64,000 bases of DNA from JAFGSI01 sp041287425 (GCA_041287425.1 JBEULG010000006.1:34725-98724), one strand, 5' to 3'; positions 1 to 10,700 are shown, counted from the first letter of the stretch. Made by a program: numbers and translations. Notes: generated from the sequence alone by a model not told the origin.

Positions 1-1217
1 CGTTGGAAAAACTGAGCACGACCGCCCGGCGCATTGAACAGGGCGACCTGAACGCCCAAGCGGAAGTCGCCGAACGTGACGAGGTCGGCGAACTGGCCCA
101 AACCCTCAACAACATGACCGCCCGCCTGCGCGACCTCATCAGTTCCCTGGAGGCACGCGTCGAAGAGCGCACCCGCGCCCTCGCCCGCCGCGCCGAGCAA
201 ATCCGGGCTGCCGCCGACGTCGGCAGTGCCGCCACCCGCCTGCGCAACCTGGACGCCCTGTTTGCCCAGGTGGCCAAACTCATCAGCCAGCGCTTCGGCT
301 TCTACCACGTCGGCATCTTCCTGCTCGACGAGCGCGGCGAATACGCCGTCCTGCGCGCCTCCAACAGCGAGGGCGGACAGCGCATGCTTGCCCGCGGCCA
401 CCGCCTGCGGGTTGGCCAGGTCGGCATCGTCGGCCAGGTGACCCAGAGCGGCCAACCCCGCATCGCCCTCGACGTCGGCGAGGACGCCGCCTTCTTCAGG
501 AACCCCGATTTGCCCGAAACCCGCTCCGAGTTGTGTCTGCCGCTCATCGTGGCCGGCAAAGTCATCGGCGCCCTGGACGTGCAAAGCACCGAGGAGGCCG
601 CCTTCACCAGCGAAGATGTGTCTGCCCTGCAAATCATGGCCGACCAGATTGCCATCGCCTTCGATAACGCCCGCCTGCTCCAGGAAAGCCAATCCGCCCT
701 CGAATCGGCGCGCCGCGCCTACGGGGCAGTCAGCCAAACCGCCTGGAGGCGATTGCTCCTCAGCGAGGAGGGCAGCACCGGCTACCTGAGCCTGGCCAAC
801 GGCATCCTGACCCCCGTTTCGGGCGAGCCGGAACCCGAATACCTTCAGGCCATCAAGACCGGCAAACCCGTCCTTTCGAACGAAGGGCTGACGGTCTATC
901 TGCCCATCACCAGCCGCGACCTGACCATCGGCGCCATCCGCCTCGACCGGCCAGCCGAAGCCGGCGCCTGGTCGCAGGATGACATCGTCTCGGCCAACGC
1001 TCTGGTCGATCAGTTGAGCACCTCGCTCGAAAGCGCCCGCCTCTTCACCGACATCAACCGGCGGGCGATGAAAGAACGCGCCATCGGCGAGATGACCACC
1101 CGCATCAGCGCCTCGGTCGATGTGCGCAGCGTCTTCGAAACCGCCGCCCAGGAAATCGGGCGCGCCTTCCCCGGCTCCGAAGTGATCGTCCAACTGCACA
1201 AAGAGGAAGAAGAATGA
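1..1217 (+). CDS. HAMP-GAF-GAF receptor without output domain (5' end cut by window)
   Basis: The reading frame is open from the first base, so the N-terminal part, presumably membrane segments and a sensor domain, lies outside the window. Visible residues 1-45 look like the end of a HAMP linker (ARRIEQGDLNAQAEV, DEVGELAQTLNNM). A coiled coil (about 45-70) and a full GAF domain (about 75-225) follow, with the motifs FYHVGIFLLDE, GGQRMLARGHRL and NPDLPETRSE. A weaker second GAF occupies about 235-350 and a conserved tail about 350-404. There is no HisKA, HATPase, GGDEF, EAL or methyl-accepting region, so it cannot signal alone. It is the first of four paralogues in one operon. The domain calls are confident; a partner role with the downstream kinase is inferred. 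Confidence 0.85.
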   Translation, partial: LEKLSTTARRIEQGDLNAQAEVAERDEVGELAQTLNNMTARLRDLISSLEARVEERTRALARRAEQIRAAADVGSAATRLRNLDALFAQVAKLISQRFGFYHVGIFLLDERGEYAVLRASNSEGGQRMLARGHRLRVGQVGIVGQVTQSGQPRIALDVGEDAAFFRNPDLPETRSELCLPLIVAGKVIGALDVQSTEEAAFTSEDVSALQIMADQIAIAFDNARLLQESQSALESARRAYGAVSQTAWRRLLLSEEGSTGYLSLANGILTPVSGEPEPEYLQAIKTGKPVLSNEGLTVYLPITSRDLTIGAIRLDRPAEAGAWSQDDIVSANALVDQLSTSLESARLFTDINRRAMKERAIGEMTTRISASVDVRSVFETAAQEIGRAFPGSEVIVQLHKEEEE

Positions 1218-1269
1218 GCACCTGCCCGCTGAAAAATCTCTTGCCCTGGCCGGCGCCTGGGAGTGAACG

Positions 1270-3186
1270 ATGAAAATCCGCACCCGCCTTGTCCTCAGCC
1301 TGGTCCTGATGGGTTTCCTGCCGTTGCTCTTGGTGGCCGGAGGCCTTTCCTGGGCCATCTTCAACGTCCGCACCCTTTCGATTACCCGCAGTCAACAGGC
1401 GCTCGAGGCCGCCGGCCGACAGGCGATTCGCGAAAAAGCCGAATCAGTCGCCAGAGAGATTGCCATGTACTTTGCCTACCACCCGGAACTCGACCCGCGC
1501 GACTATCCGGCCATCGAGACCAACCCCGACCTGATCGCCATCGCCGTCCAGCCGGTTGGCAGGACCGGTTACACCGCCGTCCACGATCGGCGCGGCATCA
1601 ACCACTTTCATGTCAATCCTTCGCTGGTCGGCACCGACCTGAGCAACCTCTCCGAGCGGTTGCCGCAATTCTGGAATCTGATCGCCATCTCGATGCGCGG
1701 CGTGTCGGTCGAGGGCTATTACGACTGGCTCGAACCCGACGGCGTCACCATCCGCCAGAAATACATGGTCATCGTCCCCGTGCCGGGCACCGACCTGATG
1801 GTGGCGGCTACCACCTACATTGACGAATTCTCTGCCCCCACCCAAACCCTGACCGCCAACCTGAACCGCGTCGTCAGCCGTGCCATCTGGACCACCGTCG
1901 TCACGGTGGCGGTCTCTCTGGCGTTTGCGGGCATCGCCTCGTGGTACTTTGGCAACCGCCTGATCACCCCCCTCACCCGTCTGACAGATGCGGCGGCGCG
2001 CATCGAACAAGGTAACCTGGACCAGCAAGTGCCCGTCGAACGAAAAGACGAGATGGGGCAACTGGCCTCGACCTTCAACCTGATGGCCGCCCGCATCCGC
2101 GAAATGGTCACCACCCTGGAAGAACGCGTCCGCCAGCGCACGACCGACCTGGAAAGGCGCGCCTCCCAGTTCCAGGCCATTGCCGAGGTCTCGCGCGCCA
2201 TCGCCAGCATCAAAGAGCCGTCCGAATTGCTGGCCCAGATCGCCGTCCAAATTGCCGAGCACTTCGGCGTTTACCACGCCGGCATTTTCCTGTTGGATGA
2301 GAACGAAGAATACGCCGTCTTGCAAGCGGCCAGCAGTGAAGGCGGTCAACGCATGCTGACGCGCGGCCACCGCCTCAAAGTCGGCGAGGTAGGTATCGTC
2401 GGTTACGTTGCCGGCACCGGGCGGACGCGCATCGCCCTCGACACCGGCGCGGATGCCGTCTTCTTCGAGAACCCCGACCTGCCCCAGACGCGTTCCGAAA
2501 TTGCATTGCCGCTCAAGTCCGGCGGCCAGGTGATCGGCGTCCTGGACGTGCAAAGCAGCGAACCCAACGCCTTTTCGGAGAGCGACGCCGAAACCCTCTC
2601 CATCCTGGCCGATCAGGTCAGCATCGCTATCGAAAACGCCCGCCTGTTCGAGGAAACCCGCCGCGCCCTGTCCCAGACCGAGGCCCTTTACCAGCAATTC
2701 CTGCGGGCCGAATGGGGTCGCCTGGCCCGTGAACAAAAACTGGCCGGCTTCCGTCACTCGCAGGACGGGACGGTCTTACTCGACCGCCCCGTCGAGGACG
2801 CCGACATCCGCAGCGTCATCAAGAGCGGCAAGCCGCTCATCAAGCCGGCCGGCAAGAAAGGCGAACCGGCGCGCCTGATTGTACCTATCATCCTGCGCAA
2901 TCGCGTGGTGGGCGTCGTCAACGTCAGCGCCCCGGAAGGGAAATGGACCGATGACGATATGGACGTCCTGAACGCGGTTGCCGAGCGAATCGCCCTTTCC
3001 GCCGAAAACGCCCGTCTGTTCGAGGAAAGTTCCCGCCGGGCGGCCAAGGAGCGCACCATCGCCGAAGTCTCCGCCCGCCTCGGCGCCCTCGTCGACATTG
3101 ACAACCTGCTGCAAACCGCCGCTCAGGAAATGAGCCGCAACCTGCCCGGCGCAGAAGTCGTCATCCAGTTCCACCAGAAAGGGTAA
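1270..3186 (+). CDS. Membrane receptor: extracytoplasmic sensor-HAMP-GAF-GAF, no output domain
   Basis: This 638-residue protein starts at an ATG with GGGAG upstream. It has a membrane segment at about 8-30, an extracytoplasmic domain at about 35-205 that looks Cache-like, a second membrane segment at about 205-228 and a HAMP domain at about 229-280 (ARIEQGNLDQQVPVERKDEM). A coiled coil leads to a first GAF (about 310-470; FGVYHAGIFLLDE, NPDLPQTRSEIALPL) and a second GAF (about 480-585) that ends in ENARLFEE. The last 50 residues repeat the tail seen in its neighbours (ERTIAEVSARL, LPGAEVVIQF). No kinase, cyclase or methyl-accepting region is present. It probably senses an outside ligand and passes a conformational change to a separate partner. 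Confidence 0.88.
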   Translation: MKIRTRLVLSLVLMGFLPLLLVAGGLSWAIFNVRTLSITRSQQALEAAGRQAIREKAESVAREIAMYFAYHPELDPRDYPAIETNPDLIAIAVQPVGRTGYTAVHDRRGINHFHVNPSLVGTDLSNLSERLPQFWNLIAISMRGVSVEGYYDWLEPDGVTIRQKYMVIVPVPGTDLMVAATTYIDEFSAPTQTLTANLNRVVSRAIWTTVVTVAVSLAFAGIASWYFGNRLITPLTRLTDAAARIEQGNLDQQVPVERKDEMGQLASTFNLMAARIREMVTTLEERVRQRTTDLERRASQFQAIAEVSRAIASIKEPSELLAQIAVQIAEHFGVYHAGIFLLDENEEYAVLQAASSEGGQRMLTRGHRLKVGEVGIVGYVAGTGRTRIALDTGADAVFFENPDLPQTRSEIALPLKSGGQVIGVLDVQSSEPNAFSESDAETLSILADQVSIAIENARLFEETRRALSQTEALYQQFLRAEWGRLAREQKLAGFRHSQDGTVLLDRPVEDADIRSVIKSGKPLIKPAGKKGEPARLIVPIILRNRVVGVVNVSAPEGKWTDDDMDVLNAVAERIALSAENARLFEESSRRAAKERTIAEVSARLGALVDIDNLLQTAAQEMSRNLPGAEVVIQFHQKG

Positions 3187-3197
3187 GGAGAAATCGG

Positions 3198-5123
3198 ATG
3201 GAAACCGCTGCCGTTCAACAGCCTTTGAGCCGCCTCCACTTTGCCACCCGTCTGGCCCTGGCTTTCGTCGTCCTGGCTGCCCTATCGTCGGCCGTCACCC
3301 TGACCATCTCTTACCTCAACTTCCGCCGCGAATCGCGAGCCGTGTTTCGTCAGCGCCTGCTCGACCTGGTCACGCTGGCCGCCCTGCAGCAAGATGGCGA
3401 CGCCTTCGACACCATCCGCTCGCCGCTCGACCCCGAATTCGAGCGCCTCCGGCTTCAAAACCTGGCCATCCGCCGCTCCAGCCCCGATATCCGCTACGTC
3501 TTCACGGCCCGCTTCGACGAGCAGGGATTGTACTTCGTCGTGGATGCCGGCGAACCCGGCGAGGAGGGCATCGCCGCCTACGGCGAACGCTACGAAGACC
3601 CCAGCCCTGCCCTGGCCGCAAACTACCGCACCCTGACCGAACCCATCGTGGACGAGGATTTCTACACCGACGTCTACGGCACCTTCCTCTCCGCCTACGC
3701 CCCCATCAACAACAGCCAGGGCGAACTGGTCGGCATCATCGGCATTGACTTCACGGTCGACAAAGTCCTGCAAGCCGAACGCACCTTCCTGCTCACCAAT
3801 CTGGCCATCTTTGCCGCCCTTTTGCCGCTGCTCGGCCTGGCCGGCTGGCTGCTTGGCCGCCTGCTCGCCAACCCCATCCAGGCACTGACCGAGGCCACCG
3901 CCCGGATCGCCGCCGGCGACCTGGACTATCAGGCAAAAATCCGGACGAACGTCCCCGAACTGCGCACCCTGGATGCCTCTTTCGAAACCATGGCCCGGCA
4001 ATTGAAAGAAATGCTGGCCACTCTGGAGGCCCGCGTCGCCAGCCGCACCGAGGAATTGACCTCTGCCTCGCTCCAACTGGCCCGCCGGGCTGCCCAGTTC
4101 GAGGCCATCGCCCAGGTCTCGAAGACGGTCACCTCCATCCAGGACCTGAACACCCTGCTCGACCGTCTCGTCGTCCTCATCAGCAATCTGTTCGGTTTCT
4201 ATCATGTGGGCATCTTCCTGGTGGACGAGCACGGCGAATACGCCTACCTGCTGGCCGCCAACAGCGAGGGCGGCCGGCGGATGGTTGCGCGCGGCCATCG
4301 CCTGCAGGTCGGCAAGGTCGGCATCGTCGGCTATGTGGCAGCGACGGGCAACCCGCGCATCGCCGAGAACGTCGGGGCCGATGCCGTCCACTTCAAGAAC
4401 CCCGACCTTCCCGATACCCAGGCAGAAATGGCACTGCCGCTCAAGATCGGCCGCCAAACCATCGGCGTGCTGGACATCCAGAGCAAGGAACAAAACGCCT
4501 TTTCGAAAGAGGACACGGCCGTGTTCTCCACCCTGGCCGACCAAATTGCCATCGCCATTCAAAACGCCCGCTCCTTCGAGCAATCCGAGCGCCTGCTCGC
4601 CGAGGCCCAGCGCGCCATCGGCAGCCAAATGCAGGCGGCCTGGAAGTCGCTGCAAATCAGCAGGCCGAGGGTCGGTTATCGCGTCGCCGGCGGCGCCGTC
4701 CAACGGCTCGAACAGCCGCTGCGCAACCGTCAAATCGAGGAGGCAATCGCCGGCGGCAAGGTAATCGCCGCCCGCGGCGGAGGCCGCTCCCCGGCCAGCC
4801 TGGCTGTCCCCCTGCGTCTGCGCGGCGAGGTGATTGGCGTGATGAACGTGCTTGTCCCCCAGGCCGAGGGCTGGGAGTGGGAACAGGACAATATCGACAT
4901 CGCCGAGGCAGTCGCCGCCCGCCTCTCGCTGGCCATCGAAAATGCCCTCCTGCTCGAAGAGTCGCGCCTGCGGGCCGATACCGAGCGCCTGATCGGTGAA
5001 ATCACCGCCAAAATCAGCGGTTCCGTCAACCTGCAAAACGTGCTGCAGACGACCGTCCGGGAACTGGGACGCGTCCTGCCAGATTCGGAAATCATCCTGC
5101 AATTCCAGAGCGACCAGGGATAG
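3198..5123 (+). CDS. Membrane receptor: extracytoplasmic sensor-HAMP-GAF-GAF, no output domain
   Basis: This 641-residue paralogue of the preceding gene starts 11 nt after it, with AAGGAG as ribosome site. It has a membrane segment at about 18-40, a periplasmic-type sensor at about 42-190, a second membrane segment at about 195-220 and HAMP at about 220-270. GAF-A spans about 300-460 (FGFYHVGIFLVDEHGEY, NPDLPDTQAEMALPLK) and GAF-B about 480-590. The tail ends in LPDSEIILQF, matching the other receptors. The outer sensor differs clearly from that of the preceding gene while the GAF part is conserved, as expected for a family with different inputs and one shared cytoplasmic readout. No output domain is seen. 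Confidence 0.88.
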   Translation: METAAVQQPLSRLHFATRLALAFVVLAALSSAVTLTISYLNFRRESRAVFRQRLLDLVTLAALQQDGDAFDTIRSPLDPEFERLRLQNLAIRRSSPDIRYVFTARFDEQGLYFVVDAGEPGEEGIAAYGERYEDPSPALAANYRTLTEPIVDEDFYTDVYGTFLSAYAPINNSQGELVGIIGIDFTVDKVLQAERTFLLTNLAIFAALLPLLGLAGWLLGRLLANPIQALTEATARIAAGDLDYQAKIRTNVPELRTLDASFETMARQLKEMLATLEARVASRTEELTSASLQLARRAAQFEAIAQVSKTVTSIQDLNTLLDRLVVLISNLFGFYHVGIFLVDEHGEYAYLLAANSEGGRRMVARGHRLQVGKVGIVGYVAATGNPRIAENVGADAVHFKNPDLPDTQAEMALPLKIGRQTIGVLDIQSKEQNAFSKEDTAVFSTLADQIAIAIQNARSFEQSERLLAEAQRAIGSQMQAAWKSLQISRPRVGYRVAGGAVQRLEQPLRNRQIEEAIAGGKVIAARGGGRSPASLAVPLRLRGEVIGVMNVLVPQAEGWEWEQDNIDIAEAVAARLSLAIENALLLEESRLRADTERLIGEITAKISGSVNLQNVLQTTVRELGRVLPDSEIILQFQSDQG

Positions 5124-5147
5124 AACGCATCTTGAGAGAGGCTGTCT

Positions 5148-6908
5148 ATGCGTAACCGGCTTCGTACCATCCTGACCGTCCGAGAATTCGAAAGCGAGGA
5201 AAAGACGCGCCTGGCGCGCCAGTTAAACGGGATTTTCCTGGTCACCATTCTGGCGTTCGTTTCGCTGGTCGTCTCGTTTGTCCTGCTGGGCTACCCGCTC
5301 TCCACCCCAGGCTACTGGATATTCTCTGGGCTGGCGCTGTTTATCCTCGCCCTGCTTGGCTGGATGCGCCGCGGCCACCTGCGTTCATCGGCCATCGTCT
5401 TTCTGACCATCTGCTACCTCGGTTTCACCTACGTCGCCTGGATCGAAGCCGGGGTGCGCGATACCGCCTTCATCGGCCTGACGGCGCTCATCCTGCTGGC
5501 CAGCGTCTTTTTGGGAGCGAGAGGCACCATCGTGATGTCCGTCATCAGCGCCCTGACCGGCTGGGGATTGGCCTACGCCGAAATCAACGGCCTCATCGCT
5601 GCCACCCCCGACGCGCCCATCAACACCGCTGTTTATATGACCGTCGTCTTCCTCACCGTCGGCCTGTTCGCCTATCTCTCCGTCCATAACCTAAACCGGT
5701 CGCTGGAACGCGCCGCCCGCAGCGAGGCCAGTCTCAAAGCCAGCAACGAGGAACTGAACACCCTGCGGGTCAACCTGGAACAGCAAGTCCGGGAACGCAC
5801 CGCCGAACTGGAGAAAACCTCCCAATTCAGCCAGCGGCGCGCCAGGCAATTCCAGGCGGTAGCCGAAATTGCCCGCGCCGCCACCGCTCAGCGTGACCCC
5901 GCCGCCTTGCTGTCTGAAGCGACCCGCCTGATCTCCGAACAATTCGGCCACTATCACACCGCCATCTTCCTGCTGGACGAAAGCGGGCTGACGGCCAGCC
6001 TGCAAGCCGCCAGCAGCCCCGAAGGGCAGAAAATGCTGGCGGAGAACTTCCGCATCAACATTGCCGACGCCGACCTGGTCGGCCTGGTCATCGCCAGCGG
6101 GCAGCCGCGCCTCGCCAGCAGCGCCGACTTCGACTACCCCGACCTGCCGCGCACGCGCTCAGAGGCCGTCCTGCCGCTGCGCGCCGGCAACCGCGTCATC
6201 GGCGCCCTCGACATTCAGAACGAAGCGCCAGACGCCTTTCCAGCCGAAGACATCGAAGTGCTGACCATCCTGGCCGATCAGATCGCCATCGCCATCGAAA
6301 GCGCCCGCCTCCTCAGCGAGACCGCCCAGGCCCTCAACGAGGCGCGCACCGTTTATGGCCAATCCCTGCGCCAGGGCTGGGCACAAATTCCGCAACAAAT
6401 GCGGCTGGCCGGTTTCCTCTACCGCGGCGGAGAACCCAACCCTCTCGAAAAGCCGCTCGACCTGCCCGAAATCCAGACCGCCCTGCAAAGTGGCACGCCG
6501 GTGACGCAGGAGACTTCCGGCTCGGTCTTCGCCGTGCCGCTCAAACTGCGCGACCAAATCATCGGCGTGCTCGACGTGCGCAGCCGCGAACCGGGCCGCA
6601 AATTCTCGGAAAGCCAATTGACCTTGATTCGCGCCGTCGCCGAGCGGGTTGCCCTGGCGCTCGAAAACGCCCGTCTGTTCGAGGAAACCACCCGCCGCGC
6701 CGAGCGCGAGCGAACCGTCTCCGAAATCAGCACCAAAATCCGCACCACCTCCGACCCACAAACCATGCTGGAAATGGCCCTCGAAGAACTCAAACGCGCC
6801 CTGGGCGCCAGCGAAGTCATCGTCCGGCCCTATCAGCCGCCCCTATCTCCGCCGTCAACCGCTCCCGCACAGAAAAAAGCGGCCGCCAGGCAAAGCGGCA
6901 AAAAATAA
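5148..6908 (+). CDS. Polytopic membrane receptor with two GAF domains, no output domain
   Basis: This 586-residue protein is the fourth receptor of the operon, but its input end differs. About six membrane helices (residues 28-180) replace the sensor and HAMP, giving a MASE-like integral membrane sensor. A coiled coil (about 185-245; EQQVRERTAELEKTSQ) leads to GAF-A (about 245-395; FGHYHTAIFLLDE, YPDLPRTRSEAVLPL) and GAF-B (about 405-520; ending ALENARLFEET). The conserved tail (ERTVSEISTKI) follows, then a Pro/Ala/Lys-rich end. The ATG at 5148 has a GAGAGAG ribosome site. No catalytic output domain is present. The name of the membrane domain family is uncertain. Confidence 0.85.
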   Translation: MRNRLRTILTVREFESEEKTRLARQLNGIFLVTILAFVSLVVSFVLLGYPLSTPGYWIFSGLALFILALLGWMRRGHLRSSAIVFLTICYLGFTYVAWIEAGVRDTAFIGLTALILLASVFLGARGTIVMSVISALTGWGLAYAEINGLIAATPDAPINTAVYMTVVFLTVGLFAYLSVHNLNRSLERAARSEASLKASNEELNTLRVNLEQQVRERTAELEKTSQFSQRRARQFQAVAEIARAATAQRDPAALLSEATRLISEQFGHYHTAIFLLDESGLTASLQAASSPEGQKMLAENFRINIADADLVGLVIASGQPRLASSADFDYPDLPRTRSEAVLPLRAGNRVIGALDIQNEAPDAFPAEDIEVLTILADQIAIAIESARLLSETAQALNEARTVYGQSLRQGWAQIPQQMRLAGFLYRGGEPNPLEKPLDLPEIQTALQSGTPVTQETSGSVFAVPLKLRDQIIGVLDVRSREPGRKFSESQLTLIRAVAERVALALENARLFEETTRRAERERTVSEISTKIRTTSDPQTMLEMALEELKRALGASEVIVRPYQPPLSPPSTAPAQKKAAARQSGKK

Positions 6909-6938
6909 CCTGCGCCCCTTTTAGATTGAGAGGACGCC

Positions 6939-7724
6939 ATGACTCATGTGATTGCCATCAGTAACGAAAAAGGCGGCGTGGCCAAAACGACCACCACCCT
7001 TTCACTGGGCGCCGCCCTGGGCGAACTCGGCCGCCGCGTCCTGCTGATCGACCTCGATCCGCAAGCCAACCTGACCCTCGCCCTCGGATTCGAACCCGCA
7101 AAAGTCGAACACACCAGCGGCGAAATCCTGCTCGACGCCGCCCCCCTGCTCGAAGCGCGGCTGGCGACCAACTTCAGCGGACTGGAACTCATCCCCGCCA
7201 ACCTGAGCCTCGAACACGCCGAGCAAGTGCTGCCCATCTATCTCGACTACACCTCGCGCCTGCGCCGCGCCATCGAAAACGCCGCCCCCCTGCCCTATGA
7301 CTTCATCGTCATGGACTGCCCGCCCTCCCTCGGCGCCATCACCATCAACGCCCTGAGCGCCTCGAACCTGCTCATCATCCCCACCCAAGCCGAATATTTC
7401 TCCGCCTACGCCCTGCGCGACATGATGACCATCGTCCGGCAGGTGCGCGCCGATGACAACCCCGACCTGGCCTATCGCATCCTGGTCACCCTGCTCGACC
7501 AGCGCAACCGCACCCACCGCAACATCCTCGAACAACTGGAACGCACCTTCGGAGAAGGCCTGTTCAAAACCATTATCGAAGTGGACACCAAATTGCGCGA
7601 AAGCCCGATTCTGGGCTTGCCCATCACGCAGTACAAGCCCAACAGCCGGGGCGCCATGCAATACCGCAGCCTGGCTGAGGAGTTGATTGCTTATGTCGAA
7701 CAAACGCCTTCAGAAACGGCTTGA
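6939..7724 (+). CDS. ParA/MinD-family ATPase
   Basis: This 261-residue protein has the deviant Walker A box near its N-terminus (NEKGGVAKTTTTLSLG), the switch motif LIDLDPQANL and the MDCPPSLG segment of Soj/ParA ATPases. These proteins dimerise on ATP and move on DNA or membrane to position cargo. No ParB or parS is visible nearby. It sits between four GAF receptors and a giant hybrid kinase, and its 3' end overlaps the kinase start by 32 nt, so translation is probably coupled. By analogy with ParC-like ATPases that place chemotaxis arrays, it may position the signalling complex, but this is inference. The start has a GAGAGGA ribosome site. Confidence 0.9.
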   Translation: MTHVIAISNEKGGVAKTTTTLSLGAALGELGRRVLLIDLDPQANLTLALGFEPAKVEHTSGEILLDAAPLLEARLATNFSGLELIPANLSLEHAEQVLPIYLDYTSRLRRAIENAAPLPYDFIVMDCPPSLGAITINALSASNLLIIPTQAEYFSAYALRDMMTIVRQVRADDNPDLAYRILVTLLDQRNRTHRNILEQLERTFGEGLFKTIIEVDTKLRESPILGLPITQYKPNSRGAMQYRSLAEELIAYVEQTPSETA

Positions 7725-10700
7725 CCAACTCTTTAGCGATATCAAGCAAGCCGAGGGCGGACCTCCCGCCGTCGAGAAAACGCCTCTTCTGCGGACTCGC
7801 CCCCGGCCGCCCGCCGAAGAGACGGCTGCGCCCCGGCCCGCCGGCGAACGGCCGGCTTCGTCCGCCGCGCCGGCGCCAACCCGACCGGTCGGCGGCGCCT
7901 CCGCCGAAATGACCGTCATCACCACCCCGACCAGCCTGGCCCTGCCCTTCCGCCTGGAAGCAGAGCAATGGAGCGTCATCGAAATCGTCAGCCCGCACGA
8001 GCGCGTCTGGACGGCCGACGAGCAGGCTCTGGTCAGGCAGGTGACCGACCAACTCTCTCTGGCCCTGGAAAACGCCCGCCTGTTCCAGCAAACCCAGCGC
8101 CAGGCCCAGGAACTGGCCATCCTGAACGAAATGGGCCAGGAACTTTCCGCCCAACTGGATATCGAGGGCATCGTCACCACCGTTCACAAGTACATCGCCC
8201 GGCTGATGCCCATCCACAGTTTCTTTGTCGCCCTGTACGACCCCCAGGCCAAAATCATCACCTATCCCTTCTATTTCCAGGACGGCCAGCGACAAGCCGA
8301 TACATCCGGCATGACCCGGCCGCTGCGCCAGGGCCTGACCGATTACATGCTCATCAACCGCAAGCCTATCTTTATGCCCGACCACGTCGAAGAGCAAATG
8401 GAGGCCCTGGGCATCGAGAAAATTGTCATCGGTCAGGGCTTGATGCCTCAATGCTGGATGGGCGTGCCTCTCATGATTGGCGACGAAGTATTGGGCGCGC
8501 TGGGGCTGCAAAGCACGACCACTGCCAATCTCTATACCCCTCACCATCTGGAACTTCTCACCTCCATCGCCCGCCAAACCGCCATCAGCATCCAGAACAC
8601 GAAACTGTTCCGCGAGGCCCAAGCGCGCGCCGAAGAGTTGACCATCCTCAACGAGATGAGCCGCGCCCTGACGGCTCTGACCGACATCCAGCAAATTACC
8701 GAAACTCTCTACCAGTTCACCTCGCGCCTGCTCGACACGACCAACTTCTACATCGCCCTCTACGACGAACAAGCCGATGAAATCGAATTCCGGATTTCCA
8801 TCGAAAAAGGCGAGCGCCGTCCCTGGCGCAAACGCCGTCAGGGACACGGCCTGACAGAACACATCATCCACACCGGACAGCCGCTGTTGATCGAAGAAAA
8901 CGTCGGTGCGAAAGTGCGCGAACTCGGCATCGACATGATCGGCGAGGAGGCGCTCTCCTGGCTGGGCGTCCCCATGATGATTGGCTCCAAAGTCATCGGC
9001 GTCATCGGCATCCAGTCCTACACCACGCCGCGCGCCTTCAACACCACCTCGCTCAATCTGCTGATGTCGATTGCCGGCCAGGCAGCCATCACCCTCGAAA
9101 ACGCCCGCCTGTTCGAGGAAACCCGCAAACGCGCCGCCGCCCTCGAGGCCCTGAACGAAATCGGCCGCGCCGCCACCTCCCTGCTCGACCTGGATGAGGT
9201 GCTGACCATCCTGGTGGACCTGATCAAGGAACGCTTCGGCCATTACTTCGTCGGCATCTCCCTTTTCGAGAATGAGCGTCTGCTCTTCAAGGTCGGCAGC
9301 ACCATCGGGAACACCAACGCCCGCTTCGAGCGCACCAACGTGGACCTGACCGAAGGCGTCAGCCTCATCGGCGAGGCGGCCAGAACCAGTCAGGCGCTGA
9401 TGGTCAACGATGTCTCCCAAGACCCGCGCTACATGGCCACGCCCGAATTGCCCGATACACACGCCGAAATCGCCGTCCCCATCACCGTGAAAGGGCGCGT
9501 CATCGGTGTATTGGACGTGCAGAGCGAACGACTCAACGCCTACGACCAGGAAAGCCTGTCCATCCTGCAAGCCATCGCCAGCCAGGCCGGGGCGGCCATC
9601 GACAACGCCCGCCTGTTCCAGCAATCGCAGCGCCAGGCCGAAGAGTTGGCCATCTTGAACGAAATGGGCCGCGAACTGACCGCCACCCTTGAAACCGCCG
9701 CCATCGCCGAGACGCTTTATCGCCAGACCTCGCGTTTGATGGACACCTCGACCTTCTTCATCGCTCTCTACGATGCTGAAACGGACACGCTCTCCTTCCC
9801 TCTGACCGTGGACGGCAATCGGCGCTTCGAAACCGCCCCTCGCCCGCTCGCCGGCGGATTTACCGACTACATCATCAAGACCCGCCAGCCGGTCTTTGTG
9901 CCCGAAGATGTGGAAGGCGCGATGAAAGCACTGGGCATCCAAAAAGTCATTGTGGGAGAAAATACCCCTGCCCAGTGCTGGATGGGCGTCCCGATGTTGA
10001 TTGGCGAACGCGTTATCGGCGTCATTGCCGCCCAGAGCGAGGAAAGGCCGCATGTCTACACTGCCCACGACCTGGAACTGCTGACCGCCATCGCCAGCCA
10101 GGCCGCCATCGCCTTCGAAAACGCCCGCCTGTTCCACAGCGCCCAGTTGCGCGCCGAGGAAATGGCCACCCTGAACGACTTAGCCCGCGGCCTGGCCTCT
10201 CAACTCAACCTCGACCAAGTCCTGGAGGAAGTCTACCGCGGCATCACCCGCCTGATTGATACGACCAACTTCTACATCGCCCTTTACGATGCCAAGAACC
10301 ACGAACTGGTCTTCCCTCTGAACGTATCCGAATCGATCGTAGACCAAGAAATCGTCCGCCTGTCCGCCGATCAGGGCATCACCGGCTACGTCGCCCGAAC
10401 CCGCCAGGGAGTCTTGATTCAGGGCAACGTGACCGATTGGCTGAAAGAACACGGCATCGAATCTGTGGGCGAACCCACTGCCTGCTGGTTGGGTGTCCCG
10501 ATGCTGCTGGGCGAACAAACTCTGGGCGTCCTGGCGGTTCAAAGTTATACCGACCCGCAAGCCTTCGACCGGCGCGACCAGGATTTGCTGACCGCCATCG
10601 CCAACCAGGCGGCCATTGCCATCCAGAACGCTCGCCTGTTCGAAGAGACCCGCCGCCGGGCCGAAATCGAGCGCATCACCAGCGAAATCTCGGCCATCTT

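Noticed and set aside
3282..5102. A 606-codon minus-strand open frame opposite the third receptor
   Set aside because: Same shadow pattern as above. The plus strand encodes HAMP and GAF domains with a ribosome site.
6939..7724. ParA gene as a sign of a plasmid or chromosome origin region
   Set aside because: No ParB, parS-like palindromes, dnaA or rep gene is near, and the gene is embedded in a signalling operon.
7624..10137. An 837-codon open frame on the minus strand inside the giant kinase gene
   Set aside because: It is a shadow of the GC-rich plus-strand gene: it has no domain motif, an odd Gly/Asp/Gln/Val-rich composition, and the plus strand carries clear GAF motifs throughout.
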